60,000 nt of DNA from Adiantum capillus-veneris (GCA_014529385.2 CM043964.1:1404997-1464996), one strand, 5' to 3'; counted from the first letter of the stretch, positions 10,344 to 19,588 are shown. Numbers and translations: made by a program. Notes: a model not told the origin generated them from the letters alone.

Positions 10344-10960
10344 ATCACTCTCTCTCTTTCTATGGCTCTCTCTCTCTCTCTCGCTCTCTCACTCTCTCTC
10401 TATCTCTCTATTGTTCTCTCTCTTTCTCTCTCTCAAAATCACACTTATAACGGATACACACGGCGGCGCCCCATGTGTCACTATAAATTAGAGTATATTT
10501 GCATGTTGTCACACGTGTGGTCATTATTGAGACCGTATACTTTTGTACGTCATATAAAGAGGTCAAGAGAGAGAGAGAGAGTGCGAGAGCCGTCATCTGC
10601 GTCTCCGACAGCAAGCCGACCCATCGACATAACGAAGGTCTACCTCTCTCTCTGCCTTTGCCTCTATCTCTCTATCTCTGTTTCTGTCACAGTACCAAGC
10701 ACAGTCTTAACAAACAACCCACACAAACAGTCACACACACACACACACACCCATACACACACACACACATACACACTCACACACACACACTCACAAACAC
10801 ACAGACACACATCTTAAAAATACAAACACACACAGACACACACACACACAGACACACACACACACACACACACACAAATATAACTTACACACATACACAC
10901 ACAAATACAGGCACGCACACACACACACACACACACACGCATACTCTCTCTCTCTCTCTC

Positions 10961-11010
<50 letters not shown>
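10137..11010. repeat. Divergent intergenic region dominated by CT and CA microsatellites
   Basis: CT-rich sequence fills 10150-10437, CA-rich sequence 10733-10943, and CT 10945-11010. A short non-repetitive island lies at 10438-10730 and holds TATA-like strings (ctataaat near 10481, atataaag near 10553). Together with the hairpin region to its right it separates two genes transcribed away from each other, so it should hold their promoters. No ORF here is believable. Confidence 0.85.
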
Positions 11011-11014
<4 letters not shown>

Positions 11015-11076
11015 CCAAAGGCGCGCGTAGAGAGGCATAACCGGTGTGCATGTCTCTATGCGTGCCGTTAGTACTG
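11011..11076. repeat. Hairpin 3 with GGCGCGC arms
   Basis: The left arm is TACCAAAGGCGCGCGTAGAG, starting at 11013. The right arm ctctatgcgtgccgttagta (11054-11073) pairs with it at about 16 of 20 positions. Confidence 0.7.
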
Positions 11077-11082
11077 TGCATT

Positions 11083-11085
<3 letters not shown>

Positions 11086-11158
<73 letters not shown>
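11086..11158. repeat. (GA)n microsatellite
   Basis: An uninterrupted AG run of about 36 units between hairpins 3 and 4, upstream of the histone H3-like gene. GA runs in plant promoters can bind GAGA-type (BPC) factors. Whether this one does is unknown. Confidence 0.95.
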
Positions 11159-11160
<2 letters not shown>

Positions 11161-11178
11161 TGTATTTATTTTACCCTA

Positions 11179-11239
11179 TACTAACGGCACGCGGAGGTGT
11201 TTGTTGAGGTAAAAATGTGCTCCGCGCGCGCCTTTAGTA
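11179..11239. repeat. Hairpin 4 with GGCGCGC arms
   Basis: The left arm is TACTAACGGCACGCGGAG (11179-11196) and the right arm CTCCGCGCGCGCCTTTAGTA (11220-11239). It is the clearest of the four hairpins and lies about 100 bases upstream of the histone H3-like ATG. Confidence 0.75.
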
Positions 11240-11259
11240 ATGGGCTCTCTCTCTCTCTC

Positions 11260-11270
11260 TATTTAAATAT
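11260..11270 (+). promoter_or_regulatory. Possible TATA box of the histone H3-like gene
   Basis: TATTTAAATAT lies 72 bases before the ATG at 11342, after a CT run and before a GA-rich stretch. The spacing would allow a transcription start near 11295 and a 45-50 base leader. This rests on composition and position alone. Confidence 0.4.
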
Positions 11271-11341
11271 GCTAAGCTATAGAAAGGAGAGAGAGAGAGA
11301 GAGAGAAAGGGATTGAGACTCTTCTTTTGGTGTACAGTGAG

Positions 11342-11971
11342 ATGGCTAGAACAAAAGCCACTGCAAGGAAGGCAGGCAAGGGACCAGTATTAGCATCTAA
11401 AGCAAGTAGCAGATCTGCAACCCCAAAGAAAAGACCTGGAAAACCAAATAAAATTTTGAAAGGGCCAAGGATGAAGAAGTTTCAAACCTGCATGGGACTT
11501 TTCAGAGAAATCAGAAAGGCGCAGAAATGTGTAGATTTATGCATACCAAAGCTGCCCTTCCAGAGGATGGTGAGGTCCATATGTGATGAAGCTACCTGGG
11601 GCACCAAAAGGTGGAAGGTGGTGGCATTAATGGCTCTACAGGAAGCAGTAGAGGACTTCCTATTGGAGTACTTCAGTGACATGACCATTGTTGCAGCCCA
11701 TGCCCACAGGGTTACTATAATGGACAAAGATAGTGAGACACTGAAAAGAATAAGGTGGAGGTATGACAAACTACTGGTCCCCAATGTCTGCAAGGATAAG
11801 AAAATGAGGGAAATTTTGTTATACCCCCCGGAGCTAGTGCCACAACTCACAGTTGTAGATGTCACACATGATGTGAATACAAGGGCAAGGGCAGAGACTA
11901 TTGCTCGCCAAACAGAGGACATGAGGGAAGCAGAGCTTAAGGAGAAAGCAAAAGTAGCAGTGGAGTCCTAG
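11342..11971 (+). CDS. CENH3-like histone H3 domain protein (209 codons to the TAG)
   Basis: The ATG at 11342 gives an N terminus MARTKATARKAGKG that keeps the H3 tail positions K4 and R8-K9 but has Ala at the S10 position. Residues 54-72 (FREIRKAQ ... CIPKLPF) match the H3 alpha-N helix and its entry to the fold. Residues 73-138 are a full histone fold: QRMVRSI, a loop one residue longer than canonical H3 by my alignment, then RWKVVALMALQEAVEDFL, FSDM and HRVTIMDKD. The RW before helix 2, ALxALQEA-x-ED, FSD and a longer loop 1 are features of plant centromeric H3 rather than replicative H3. A non-histone tail of about 70 residues (Lys/Glu/Arg-rich) follows to TAG at 11969-11971. The same frame then stays open to 12168 and splices toward a C48 protease domain, so the stop may be a mutation within a fusion gene. 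Expected location is nucleus/chromatin. It is not a normal host CENH3, because of the C-terminal extension and neighbours. Confidence 0.8.
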   Translation: MARTKATARKAGKGPVLASKASSRSATPKKRPGKPNKILKGPRMKKFQTCMGLFREIRKAQKCVDLCIPKLPFQRMVRSICDEATWGTKRWKVVALMALQEAVEDFLLEYFSDMTIVAAHAHRVTIMDKDSETLKRIRWRYDKLLVPNVCKDKKMREILLYPPELVPQLTVVDVTHDVNTRARAETIARQTEDMREAELKEKAKVAVES

Positions 11972-12992
11972 AGGCAAACAGAGTGCAATGTGACCCTGTC
12001 CATAGAGGCAAGCAATCAAGAAACTCTACTTTCAATGAAGGATGGTTTGCTTGCAGAGATACCATTTGTAGATGGAGCCAGAAAGCTAGCTCTGGAAAAA
12101 GTGGACATTAATTTATTGCAGAATCCAGATGCTCAGATTTCAGACACAATTATCTATGCTTGTCTTAAGTAAGTGTTACTATCTTGCTAGCTTTGAAAAC
12201 TCAGATAATAGGTTTGCTAACTCAGGTAGAGTCTCTGCAGCCTGATCAAAAGTCAACTCCCACTGCACACTCACACAGAGGTGTTTCTTCTTGATCCACA
12301 AATGTCAGTGATTATTAGACAAAAGAACAGTCCATCTGGGACCTTTGAGAGTTGGTTTCTCCACTATGCTATGCTGGAAGTTACTGTGATCATCTTTCCA
12401 TATGAGAACAACCATCACTGGAGTCTCATATGCCTTGATGTTGACCAACCAGCAGTGTGGGTGTTCAATTCAATAAAAGGAACCCACCCTGAAATTAGGC
12501 TGTAAGTGTTTTGTATCAGAAAGTGTTTCTTATAGATATCCATGTAAATTTGAAGCCTCATGCTAACATCTTGACATTGCTTTGTGCAGTTGTATAAAGA
12601 GGTTGTTGCTTGCCTATGGCAAGCTATGTGGAAGGTATAAACTATACAAGGCCCCAATCAAAGAAGTACCTGTCCCAAATCAAACCGATGGAAATTCTTG
12701 CGGCTGGAGATGTCTTCTCCATGCAGAATATGTCCTGCAAAGCTACTCTGCATTAAAACCTTTCATGACTAAGGTACCCATTTGGCAATGCATTCAGTTA
12801 GTTTTGGTTTAGTCTATAAAAGAATTCTCACCATGTGGTCTTTCAATTTTGCAGAGTTCTTTAAAAAACTACACATATGATTATTTGCAAAGATACCGGG
12901 TAAGTTTAATACAACACCTGCTTACTATGTCTAGCCCTAGAGAGCTTGAAGATAGCGGCCTTGATGAGCGCACTATTGATCTATCAACATGA
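11972..12992 (+). pseudogene. Ulp1/C48-type (SUMO protease-like) domain, spliced, in frame with the H3-like ORF
   Basis: The H3-like frame continues past the TAG to 12168. Introns can be drawn at 12169-12240 (GTAAGT...CTGCAG), 12502-12589 (GTAAGT...GTGCAG) and 12774-12854 (GTACCC...TTGCAG), all phase-consistent. A fourth donor (GTAAGT) is at 12900. Exon 2 has the catalytic His in HHW (codon 12416-12418). Exon 3 has Gln (12681) and Cys (12699) in NQTDGNSCGW, the Q-x5-CG spacing of C48 cysteine proteases, which cleave SUMO and related modifiers. The triad Asp, expected in FDS, is Asn in this copy (FNSI, codon 12467-12469), so activity is doubtful. The 3' end is uncertain: a frame entering near 12945 reads 15 codons to TGA at 12990-12992, and the same frame then continues open. 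Related Ulp1-like domains occur in several plant DNA transposons. Confidence 0.7.
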
Positions 12993-13750
12993 CGTGCCAC
13001 ACGACAAACCTCTAACATCCGATACGTGGAATCACAACGGGCCGAGGGGGTCATTTCAGCAGAAGATGAAAGATCCGGAGGAAGGGAAAGGTCAAATGAG
13101 CATATGGAAGGTGCTAAGGTACAACCAGAGGAGACAATGAAAGAGCCAAGTCAGCCAGTGGAGGAGCCAAAAGAGCCTATGGTGAAACCCAAGATGAGGA
13201 AAGCGGGCCTATAGATGAGCAAAAGGATATGGATGAGGAAAGCATGCCTGGGATGAGCAAAATGATATGGATCAGGCAAGGATGTATGAGGCAAGCCGAT
13301 CAACCGAGGGAGACGAAAAGACCTTGGAGGAAAACCTTGAATGAGGCAGAAAGAGCCATGGGGGAGACCCCTGATGAAGATGTGAATGATGACTATGAAG
13401 ATAAAGCAGAGGAGAGCAACAACGACATGAACACTACAGAGACCCAGTATGGACCCTTGCTACCTGTAGATACGGTTGTTCCGGTATGTCTATTCAAGTA
13501 TGGCAAAATATGTTCAGCTTCTAACTACTTATATGTACTTGTCAACTTTTATAGAGGTTGATTATCTTGGACGTCAATGGATTGCTGCTGATGCGGGTGC
13601 CTCTCGGTGACAGAGGACCCTTTGAGGATTTGCAAACGTTTCGGATGGGAACTTGTCTAGTCGTGGTTCGTCCAGGAACAAAGGAATTTATTCAGTTTCT
13701 TCTTCCGCGCTTCAGAGTTGCCATATGGTCTTCAATGCAAAGGCAAAACT
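12993..13750 (+). pseudogene. Acidic linker and first half of an FCP1/HAD-like domain
   Basis: Two overlapping acidic, Lys/Glu/Met-rich frames (12993-13214, then 13229-13483, ATG at 13229) look like one low-complexity linker broken by frameshifts. From VDTVVP (ending 13483) an intron GTATGT...TATAG (13484-13554) leads in phase to an exon starting RLIILDVNGLLL. LDxNG is the HAD motif I form found in plant FCP1-like domain proteins, with Asn replacing the second Asp of the DxD phosphatase motif. VVRPGTKEFIQFL and RVAIWSSM follow, the latter being motif II. At 13750 the copia element interrupts codon TTG. Whether this is the same transcription unit as the H3-Ulp1 frame or a downstream gene cannot be decided here. 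Confidence 0.65.
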
Positions 13751-13977
13751 TGTTGGAATTAGGGTTGCAGAGAAACACACACAGCTTGGAGAAGACGAAG
13801 GAAGCTCAAAGCACACAATAGAGAGTGTGTTACTTAGTGTGCAATGGAAAGATAGATAGCCCTAGAGTGATGGGCGTATATACAATGCACGGGGGAAAAA
13901 ACCTCCTAAAGAGGGAAAAAATGCCCCGGCGGTCCTAGTGTGTTCACACACATCACTACCACATGTATATGGTAACA
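13751..13977 (-). repeat. 3' LTR of copia copy 1
   Basis: 227 bp, TGTTGGAATT ... GGTAACA, ends TG...CA. It is identical to 18701-18927 by direct reading. Confidence 0.97.
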
Positions 13978-16320
13978 AATCCCCCCTGGAGTGATGCGGT
14001 GAACGAGAGCTGGCACATGAGTAAAGGGAAGTGCCATGCCCTGAGGACAGGATCAGTCCACAAAGGGGAGTAAGCCAAAGCTTTGCGGAAAGCTTCAAGC
14101 TTCTCACGAGACAATGCCTTTGTGAAAAGATCTGCAAGGTTGTCCTGTGTTGGCACATAAGCCAAGCTGATCTCTCCTGCTGAGAGCCTCTCCCTGACAT
14201 AGTGGTAATGCACCTCAATGTGCTTTGTGCGAGCATGAAAAACTGGGTTCCTCGCAACTGCCAATGCGCTCTGACTGTCAGTGTAGATAGTGTTGGCAGT
14301 GTCCTGTCCAACACCCAAGTCAGCCATAAGGCGTCTGAGCCATACACACTCAACCGTAGCTGTGAAGACTGCCCTGTACTCAGCCTCACAACTCGAAGTG
14401 GCCACAGTAGGTTGCTTCTTGCTCAACCATGATATACATGAACTGCCAAGCATGAAACAAAAACCACTTGTGGACACTCGCGTGTCAAAACAACCAGCCC
14501 AATCTGAGTCCGAAAAAGCATGTAAGTCTGGCGGCAATGATCCCCCCTTGGGATAAAACAAGCCAAGATGTAAAGTGCCACTAAGGTAGCGGAAAATCCT
14601 CTTGACAGCCTGCCAATGCTTAGACCCTGGGCTATGCATAAATCTGCTGACCTGCGAGACTGCAAACTGAATATCTGGCCTCGTGTTGCATACATAAATG
14701 AGGCAGCCAACAGCAGTTTGGTAAAGAGTGACATCAGCAGGATCGCCAGCATCATGTAGACTCAACTTCAAACCTGTTTCCATGGGAGTGGCAATAGGTT
14801 TGCAATCCTCAAGTCCAAACTTACATAGCAATGTCTCTATGTAACTTTTCTGACACAAGGCAATACCACCATCACACTGCTTAAACTGTATACCCAAGTA
14901 ATGATGCAACAGCCCCAAATCTTTCATCTTGAAAGTAGCATTCAAATCAGCCTTAAATTCAGCAATATGTCTCTCATTTGGTCCAGTGATCAGCAAATCA
15001 TCAACATAAAGAACCACAATGAGAAATACATCATCCTCACGCTTTACATACAATGTGCTTTCTGTTGGACTGTTACGAAAGCCTCGTTTAACCAAATGAG
15101 TGTCAGCTTTCTCATACCAAGCACGAGGAGATTGCTTCAACCCATACAAAGCCTTCTTACATTTGCACACTTTGTCCTCTTGTCCTTTTATGACAAAACC
15201 GCGAGGCTGCGTTACATAAACTTCCTCAAATATGTCACCATTCAAGAAAGCAGTAACAATGTCTGATTGATGTACATCCCAACCAAAATGAGCTGCCAAT
15301 GCACATAGAAAACGCACAGTAGTCATACGACAAGTGGGAGCAAAAGTCTCTTCATAATCTATGCCTTTTTGTTGTGCATAACCCTTTGCAACAAGTCGAG
15401 CCTTATGGCGATCGATCTCACCATCCGGCTTGCGTTTCAACTTGTAAACCCACTTCGTACCAATGGCCTTTTTGCCAGGAGGCAAATCACATAAAGTCCA
15501 TGTGTCATTCTCTATAAGTGCATCATATTCTGATTTCATGGCAGCAATCCAATTTTCTGAATTCTGTGCTTCATCAAAAGACAGAGGCTCCTCAACATCA
15601 TGTAAACTAGACACAGCCAAAGCATAACAATCTGATGCATAAGATGCATGGCGAGAGCCTGAACGAGTACGACTAGATAAAGGTGCATCCAATTTACTGT
15701 CACGCAAAGTGTGCACCAGCCATTTTGGCATACCTCTAGCCTGCTCATTTTCAGCCCTTTCCTCATCAAGTACATCATGTACATCTGCATCAGTAATAGG
15801 CTGATCTAAAACATTTTCAGAAACCCCCATAGGCTGTACATTTGCCTCATTGGAACTTACATTCGTATTTCCACCACTGAAAAGAGGCAACAAAGTGTCA
15901 TAAATGTCCTGTGAGCTTACATTACTGTCTCTAGTACATGACAGCAAGGGTTGAACAGAATCTTCCACAAACACTACATCCCGTGAAACCAAAATACGTT
16001 TTGTTTGCGGATGATACAACCTGTAACCTTTGCTTTCAGCACTATAACCAACAAAAATACATTTGACAGCCTTATCATCCAATTTTCTGCGCTGCACTTG
16101 TGGCACCAAAGCATATGCCAAACAGCCAAAAACACGCATGTGCTCAATAGAAGGTTTTCTATCATGCCATGCTTCATATGGAGTAATAGACTGCAAAGCT
16201 TTCGTAGGACACCTGTTAAGTACATAAGTGGCACACATGATGGCCTCAAGCCAAAAAGAATGCGGCAAAGCTTGACTTTTGACCATACATCGTGCCATTT
16301 CCGTTAGTGACCTGTTTTTT
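13956..16320 (-). CDS. Copia copy 1 pol: integrase end, RT and RNase H
   Basis: After the integrase core the frame reads TEMARCMVKSQ ... FGCLAYALVP. The RT includes GTKWVYKLKRKPDGEIDRHK, RLVAKGYAQQ, DVHQSDIVTAFLNG and catalytic YVDD in VVLYVDDLLITG. RNase H begins AFSDSDWAGCFD and includes TSSCEAEYRAV and YTDSQSALAVA. The ORF runs past the expected end into the LTR (stop at 13956). Compared with copy 2 this is explained by one missing base near 14070. It is joined to the upstream integrase frame only by a shift at a six-T run (16315-16320); copy 2 has five T there. Confidence 0.9.
13978..13987 (-). other. Polypurine tract of copia copy 1
   Basis: The minus strand reads AGGGGGGATT immediately before the 3' LTR. 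The same arrangement is present at 24396 in copy 2. Confidence 0.75.
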
Positions 16321-16617
16321 CCTCTCAGCAACACCATTTTGCTGAGGTGTATAAGGCACTGTACATTGGTGTTTTATCCCACGACTAGCCAGAAATGCAT
16401 TAAATTCATGAGACATATACTCCCCCCCTCGATCGGAACGGAGGGTGCCCATAGTACATTTTGAGACATTTTCAGCCATAGCCAAAAATTGTTTGAAGCA
16501 CATAAAAACTTCGGACTTCGCTTTAAGCGGAAATACCCATGCATGCCTGGAGTAATCATCAATGAAAGTCACGAAGTACAGGTAATTGCCCAAGGACGGA
16601 GTTTGCATGGGCCACAA
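16246..16617 (-). CDS. Copia copy 1 integrase core, in a shifted frame
   Basis: The segment carries YFVTFIDDYSRHAWVF (second catalytic Asp) and the region TLRSDRGGEYMS through TPQQNGVAER typical of the copia integrase core. It lies one frame away from both the gag-side ORF and the RT-side ORF. The upstream shift maps to gggcc at about 16609-16613, where copy 2 has gggccc. The downstream shift is the T run at 16315-16320. Everything between is open. Confidence 0.85.
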   Translation of the reverse strand: MWPMQTPSLGNYLYFVTFIDDYSRHAWVFPLKAKSEVFMCFKQFLAMAENVSKCTMGTLRSDRGGEYMSHEFNAFLASRGIKHQCTVPYTPQQNGVAERKKQVTNGNGTMYGQKSSFAAFFLA

Positions 16618-18338
16618 ACATCACTATGCACAAGCTGCAACCTGCATGTGGCCCTAACTGAACCATCCTTTGGAAACTTAGAACGCTGCATTTTACCCAG
16701 AATACAGCCTTCACAAACATGTTTGATAGGTGCTTCAAGAGGCGGCAAAGAAGCAACCATATCAGATTTCTGCAAACGCAGCAAACTGGCAAAATTCAGA
16801 TGACCAAAACGTGCATGCCAAAGTTTTGCATCTGAAATAGCCCTTGAATCTGCAACAGCATTTGCAAAATTTTGTCCACACTTGTCATACAAAGTGAGCT
16901 TATACAGCCCACGACACAAAAGCCCAGATGCAACAATTTCATCACCAAAACTGAGATCATGAACTGTACATCTGTCATCCACAAATTTGACTACAAGTCC
17001 AAGTCTAGCAAGTGCGGATACAGACAAGAGATTCTTCTTGATCCCAGGCACATAAAGTGCATCAACAAGTGTGAAGGAACTGCCATTAGCAGCAGTGAGC
17101 ACAATCTTTCCAACTCCCTGAACTGGATAAGAGGCGTTGTTGGCACAAGTGACTGAATTCCCATGAGGGACAGACTCGAGAGAGGTAAACAATTCACGAT
17201 GTGAGGTAATGTGCTTTGTAGCACCACTGTCAAAATACCACACATGTGAATCTGCAACAACTGACAAGCATGCATCATGGACAGCAGGATTGTAAGTGCA
17301 CTCTGCGCTAAAAGCCCATTCTGCATCAACATCAGCATCACAATCTCCTTTCACAGAAGACTCAACAATGGCTGCATTTGTAGTGGAACCAGCATTTGCA
17401 GTGGAACCACCCTCTTTCTTCTTAGCCTCTTTGGCCTTCAACTTAGGACACGACTTGATCAAGTGATCATTGGCTTTACAATAATGGCAACGCATCTTCT
17501 TTTTGCCCTTATCACCAGAATTGCCAGACGAAGTGCTGCCAGCAGAAGCATTAGGAACAGAAATTTTGCCACTCGCAGCAGAACCATAAGAAGTGGCTGC
17601 ATTACTGTTACCACCCTTTCTTTGAGAAGCAATAAAAGCCTGTTCAACTGCACGCTGCCTAGTCCTGTTTTTTCTAGAAAGTGACTCTTGCAACAGCAAT
17701 GTGCATAATGCATCAAACTTGACAACTTCAGGATTTCCTTGGGTCATCAGTCTCCAAGTACTAGCAAAAGTCTGGTAGGAATCTGGTAAGGCATCAAGAA
17801 CAGTCTGCACAAGGGAACTGTCAGAAATGACTTCACCTGCAGAAATGAGTTGCTCATTGATATCCTTGACACTAGCAAGGAAAGTGTCCATATCATCTTC
17901 CTCATGCATAATCTTCGACTCTAGCTCTTTACGCAGCAAAGCAATTTTAGCCTCATTGCGGCTTGCATAAAGACCTGCTAGAATATCCCAAGCCTGTTTT
18001 GCAGATTTTGCTGAACGGATGTGAGGAATAATGGTGCGCTTCACAAAAAACGCAATCAATGCATGAGCCTGCGCATCCTTAACATCCCAACGAGCTTGTT
18101 CTGCTGTAGGCAAAACAACTCTAACAGCTGCAATCCTTGCAGCAAGACCTGCAACATCCTCAATATCGCCTACATCTTCAGAACCAGGACGTACATCAAT
18201 GCCCTGCACAATGTTCCAGACACCTTTTGACACAAGAACGTGTTGCATCATATAAGCCCACATAGGGTAGTTGTCCCCATCCAACCTGTCCTCAGCAGCA
18301 AACATCTTGAACACATCTGTGTTGTTGTTGTCAGCCAT
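16569..18338 (-). CDS. Copia copy 1 gag, protease and integrase zinc domain
   Basis: I chose the ATG at 18336-18338 (MADNNNTDVF); codons before it are leader. Gag follows (FAAEDRLDGDNYPMWAYMMQ, then LRKELESKIMHEEDDMDTF), then a zinc knuckle CHYCKANDHLIKSC. The aspartic protease has WYFDSGATKHITSHR, and the integrase zinc module is LWHARFGHL ... CEGCILGKMQR. The first catalytic Asp of integrase is in LVHSDVCGP, and the frame is lost just after it. Gag packages element RNA, and protease cuts the polyprotein. Confidence 0.9.
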   Translation of the reverse strand: MADNNNTDVFKMFAAEDRLDGDNYPMWAYMMQHVLVSKGVWNIVQGIDVRPGSEDVGDIEDVAGLAARIAAVRVVLPTAEQARWDVKDAQAHALIAFFVKRTIIPHIRSAKSAKQAWDILAGLYASRNEAKIALLRKELESKIMHEEDDMDTFLASVKDINEQLISAGEVISDSSLVQTVLDALPDSYQTFASTWRLMTQGNPEVVKFDALCTLLLQESLSRKNRTRQRAVEQAFIASQRKGGNSNAATSYGSAASGKISVPNASAGSTSSGNSGDKGKKKMRCHYCKANDHLIKSCPKLKAKEAKKKEGGSTANAGSTTNAAIVESSVKGDCDADVDAEWAFSAECTYNPAVHDACLSVVADSHVWYFDSGATKHITSHRELFTSLESVPHGNSVTCANNASYPVQGVGKIVLTAANGSSFTLVDALYVPGIKKNLLSVSALARLGLVVKFVDDRCTVHDLSFGDEIVASGLLCRGLYKLTLYDKCGQNFANAVADSRAISDAKLWHARFGHLNFASLLRLQKSDMVASLPPLEAPIKHVCEGCILGKMQRSKFPKDGSVRATCRLQLVHSDVCGPCKLRPWAITCTS

Positions 18339-18683
18339 GGTAAATGCTGCACCTGATGTGAAAACTCCCCAAAAATAGGAGAAATGGAGCGGGAACAACT
18401 TGTGCTATATAGCACAAACCGTAGAAGACTATAAGGCACCTGTTATGCAGAAAACGGCACTGACAGAAAATCTGCACAAAATGACGAAATAACCTGTGCA
18501 GTACTGCCCGTAGTGGAAACGGAGGCCGAAATGAGCCCAAATCAAAATTCTGAGCAGACCCAGCTCTTCGAGCTCTCCCAAAATATTTGTCGACCTGCGA
18601 ACGCTTGCCAAAGCTCACTGAAATCGGAGAAAGTGAGCAGGCGTGTGTTGGAGCAGCTGGCGACTAAGCCCGGGAGGACGTGA

Positions 18684-18698
18684 CCTGCTCTGAAACCA
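18684..18698 (-). other. Primer-binding site of copia copy 1
   Basis: The minus strand reads TGGTTTCAGAGCAGG, two bases from the LTR. It is close to TGGTATCAGAGC, complementary to the 3' end of initiator Met tRNA and common in plant copia elements. Confidence 0.8.
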
Positions 18699-18700
18699 AT

Positions 18701-18927
18701 TGTTGGAATTAGGGTTGCAGAGAAACACACACAGCTTGGAGAAGACGAAGGAAGCTCAAAGCACACAATAGAGAGTGTGTTACTTAGTGTGCAATGGAAA
18801 GATAGATAGCCCTAGAGTGATGGGCGTATATACAATGCACGGGGGAAAAAACCTCCTAAAGAGGGAAAAAATGCCCCGGCGGTCCTAGTGTGTTCACACA
18901 CATCACTACCACATGTATATGGTAACA
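18701..18927 (-). repeat. 5' LTR of copia copy 1
   Basis: 227 bp, identical to the left LTR. It is followed by AAACT, the target duplication. Confidence 0.97.
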
Positions 18928-18932
18928 AAACT

Positions 18933-19300
18933 TGTCGCCACTAGTTGCAATAGTTTGCAGTGTATGCCACGCTCACACGTCAGATTTTGCCTTTTTGTAT
19001 GATCAAAGAAAATGCGTTACCGTTGAGGGCCACTACCACCCTAAAAAACCACACTTACCTCTTTTGTACAAACCGTTTAGCCAAATCGGTGTACCCTTTG
19101 ATGCAACTAATACACTACTAATTGATGATACTCCTGAAAAGGGAGAACTAAATCCGCCGGGAACAACTGTCTCACCACCTTCTTTCGAGGGGCATTCCTT
19201 CGATTTTTACCTTGAAGACATTCTGATTCCATACTTACAGAAATTGTATCTTAGTCCATTGTTCACGGACGAGTTTGTACTTTCTAATGAATTAAGATGA
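18933..19300 (+). pseudogene. Second half of the FCP1/HAD-like domain
   Basis: When one AAACT copy is counted once, the frame from 13750 resumes at 18933 without gain or loss. It is open to TGA at 19298-19300, giving an exon of 564 bases (187 residues plus stop). It includes YDQRKCVTVEG, the conserved Lys of YKPFSQIG and motif IV in LLIDDTPEKGELNPP, then a helical tail (FYLEDILIPYLQKLY). The size and motif order fit plant FCP1-homology proteins, which include CTD-type phosphatases; the Asn in motif I makes catalysis uncertain. The gene was evidently intact here until the copia element landed. Confidence 0.75.
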
Positions 19301-19327
19301 CTCTTCTATCATGTCTTTGTCTTGTCT

Positions 19328-19329
<2 letters not shown>

Positions 19330-19358
<29 letters not shown>

Positions 19359-19395
19359 CTATATATATATATATATATCTATATATATATATATA

Positions 19396-19465
<70 letters not shown>
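19330..19465. repeat. (AT)n followed by (AG)n microsatellite
   Basis: AT run 19330-19430 with a few C interruptions, then AG run to 19465. It sits between the 3' ends of two convergent genes (stops at 19300 and 19589). Confidence 0.95.
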
Positions 19466-19469
<4 letters not shown>

Positions 19470-19588
19470 ACGTGGTAAAGAAATGTATTTCAAGCACACT
19501 TTTTCACAGGGCACAATTGAAAAATGAGCTCAATAAACTTCATGTCTTGAAAGTCATTTGTATACACTTGGGTTCACAAGAATATCTG

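Larger units (their letters stand above)
13751..18927 (-). mobile_element. Ty1/copia retrotransposon, copy 1, recent insertion
   Basis: This is a complete 5177-bp element. Its 227-bp LTRs (13751-13977 and 18701-18927) look identical base for base. The target duplication AAACT lies at 13746-13750 and 18928-18932. It is read on the minus strand, with the pol order of Ty1/copia (integrase before RT). Identical LTRs mean insertion too recent for mutations to accumulate. A second, older copy of the same family lies at 24169-29458. Confidence 0.97.

Noticed and set aside
9358-11071. Several ORFs of 60-190 codons
   Set aside because: They translate pure CT, CA and GA microsatellites into Ser-Leu, Thr-His, Val-Cys or Arg-Glu repeats.
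11342-11971. Histone H3-like ORF as the host's ordinary CENH3 gene
   Set aside because: It has no introns in the fold, an extra 70-residue tail, a canonical-like N-terminal tail and a Ulp1 domain downstream. A divergent or captured copy fits better.
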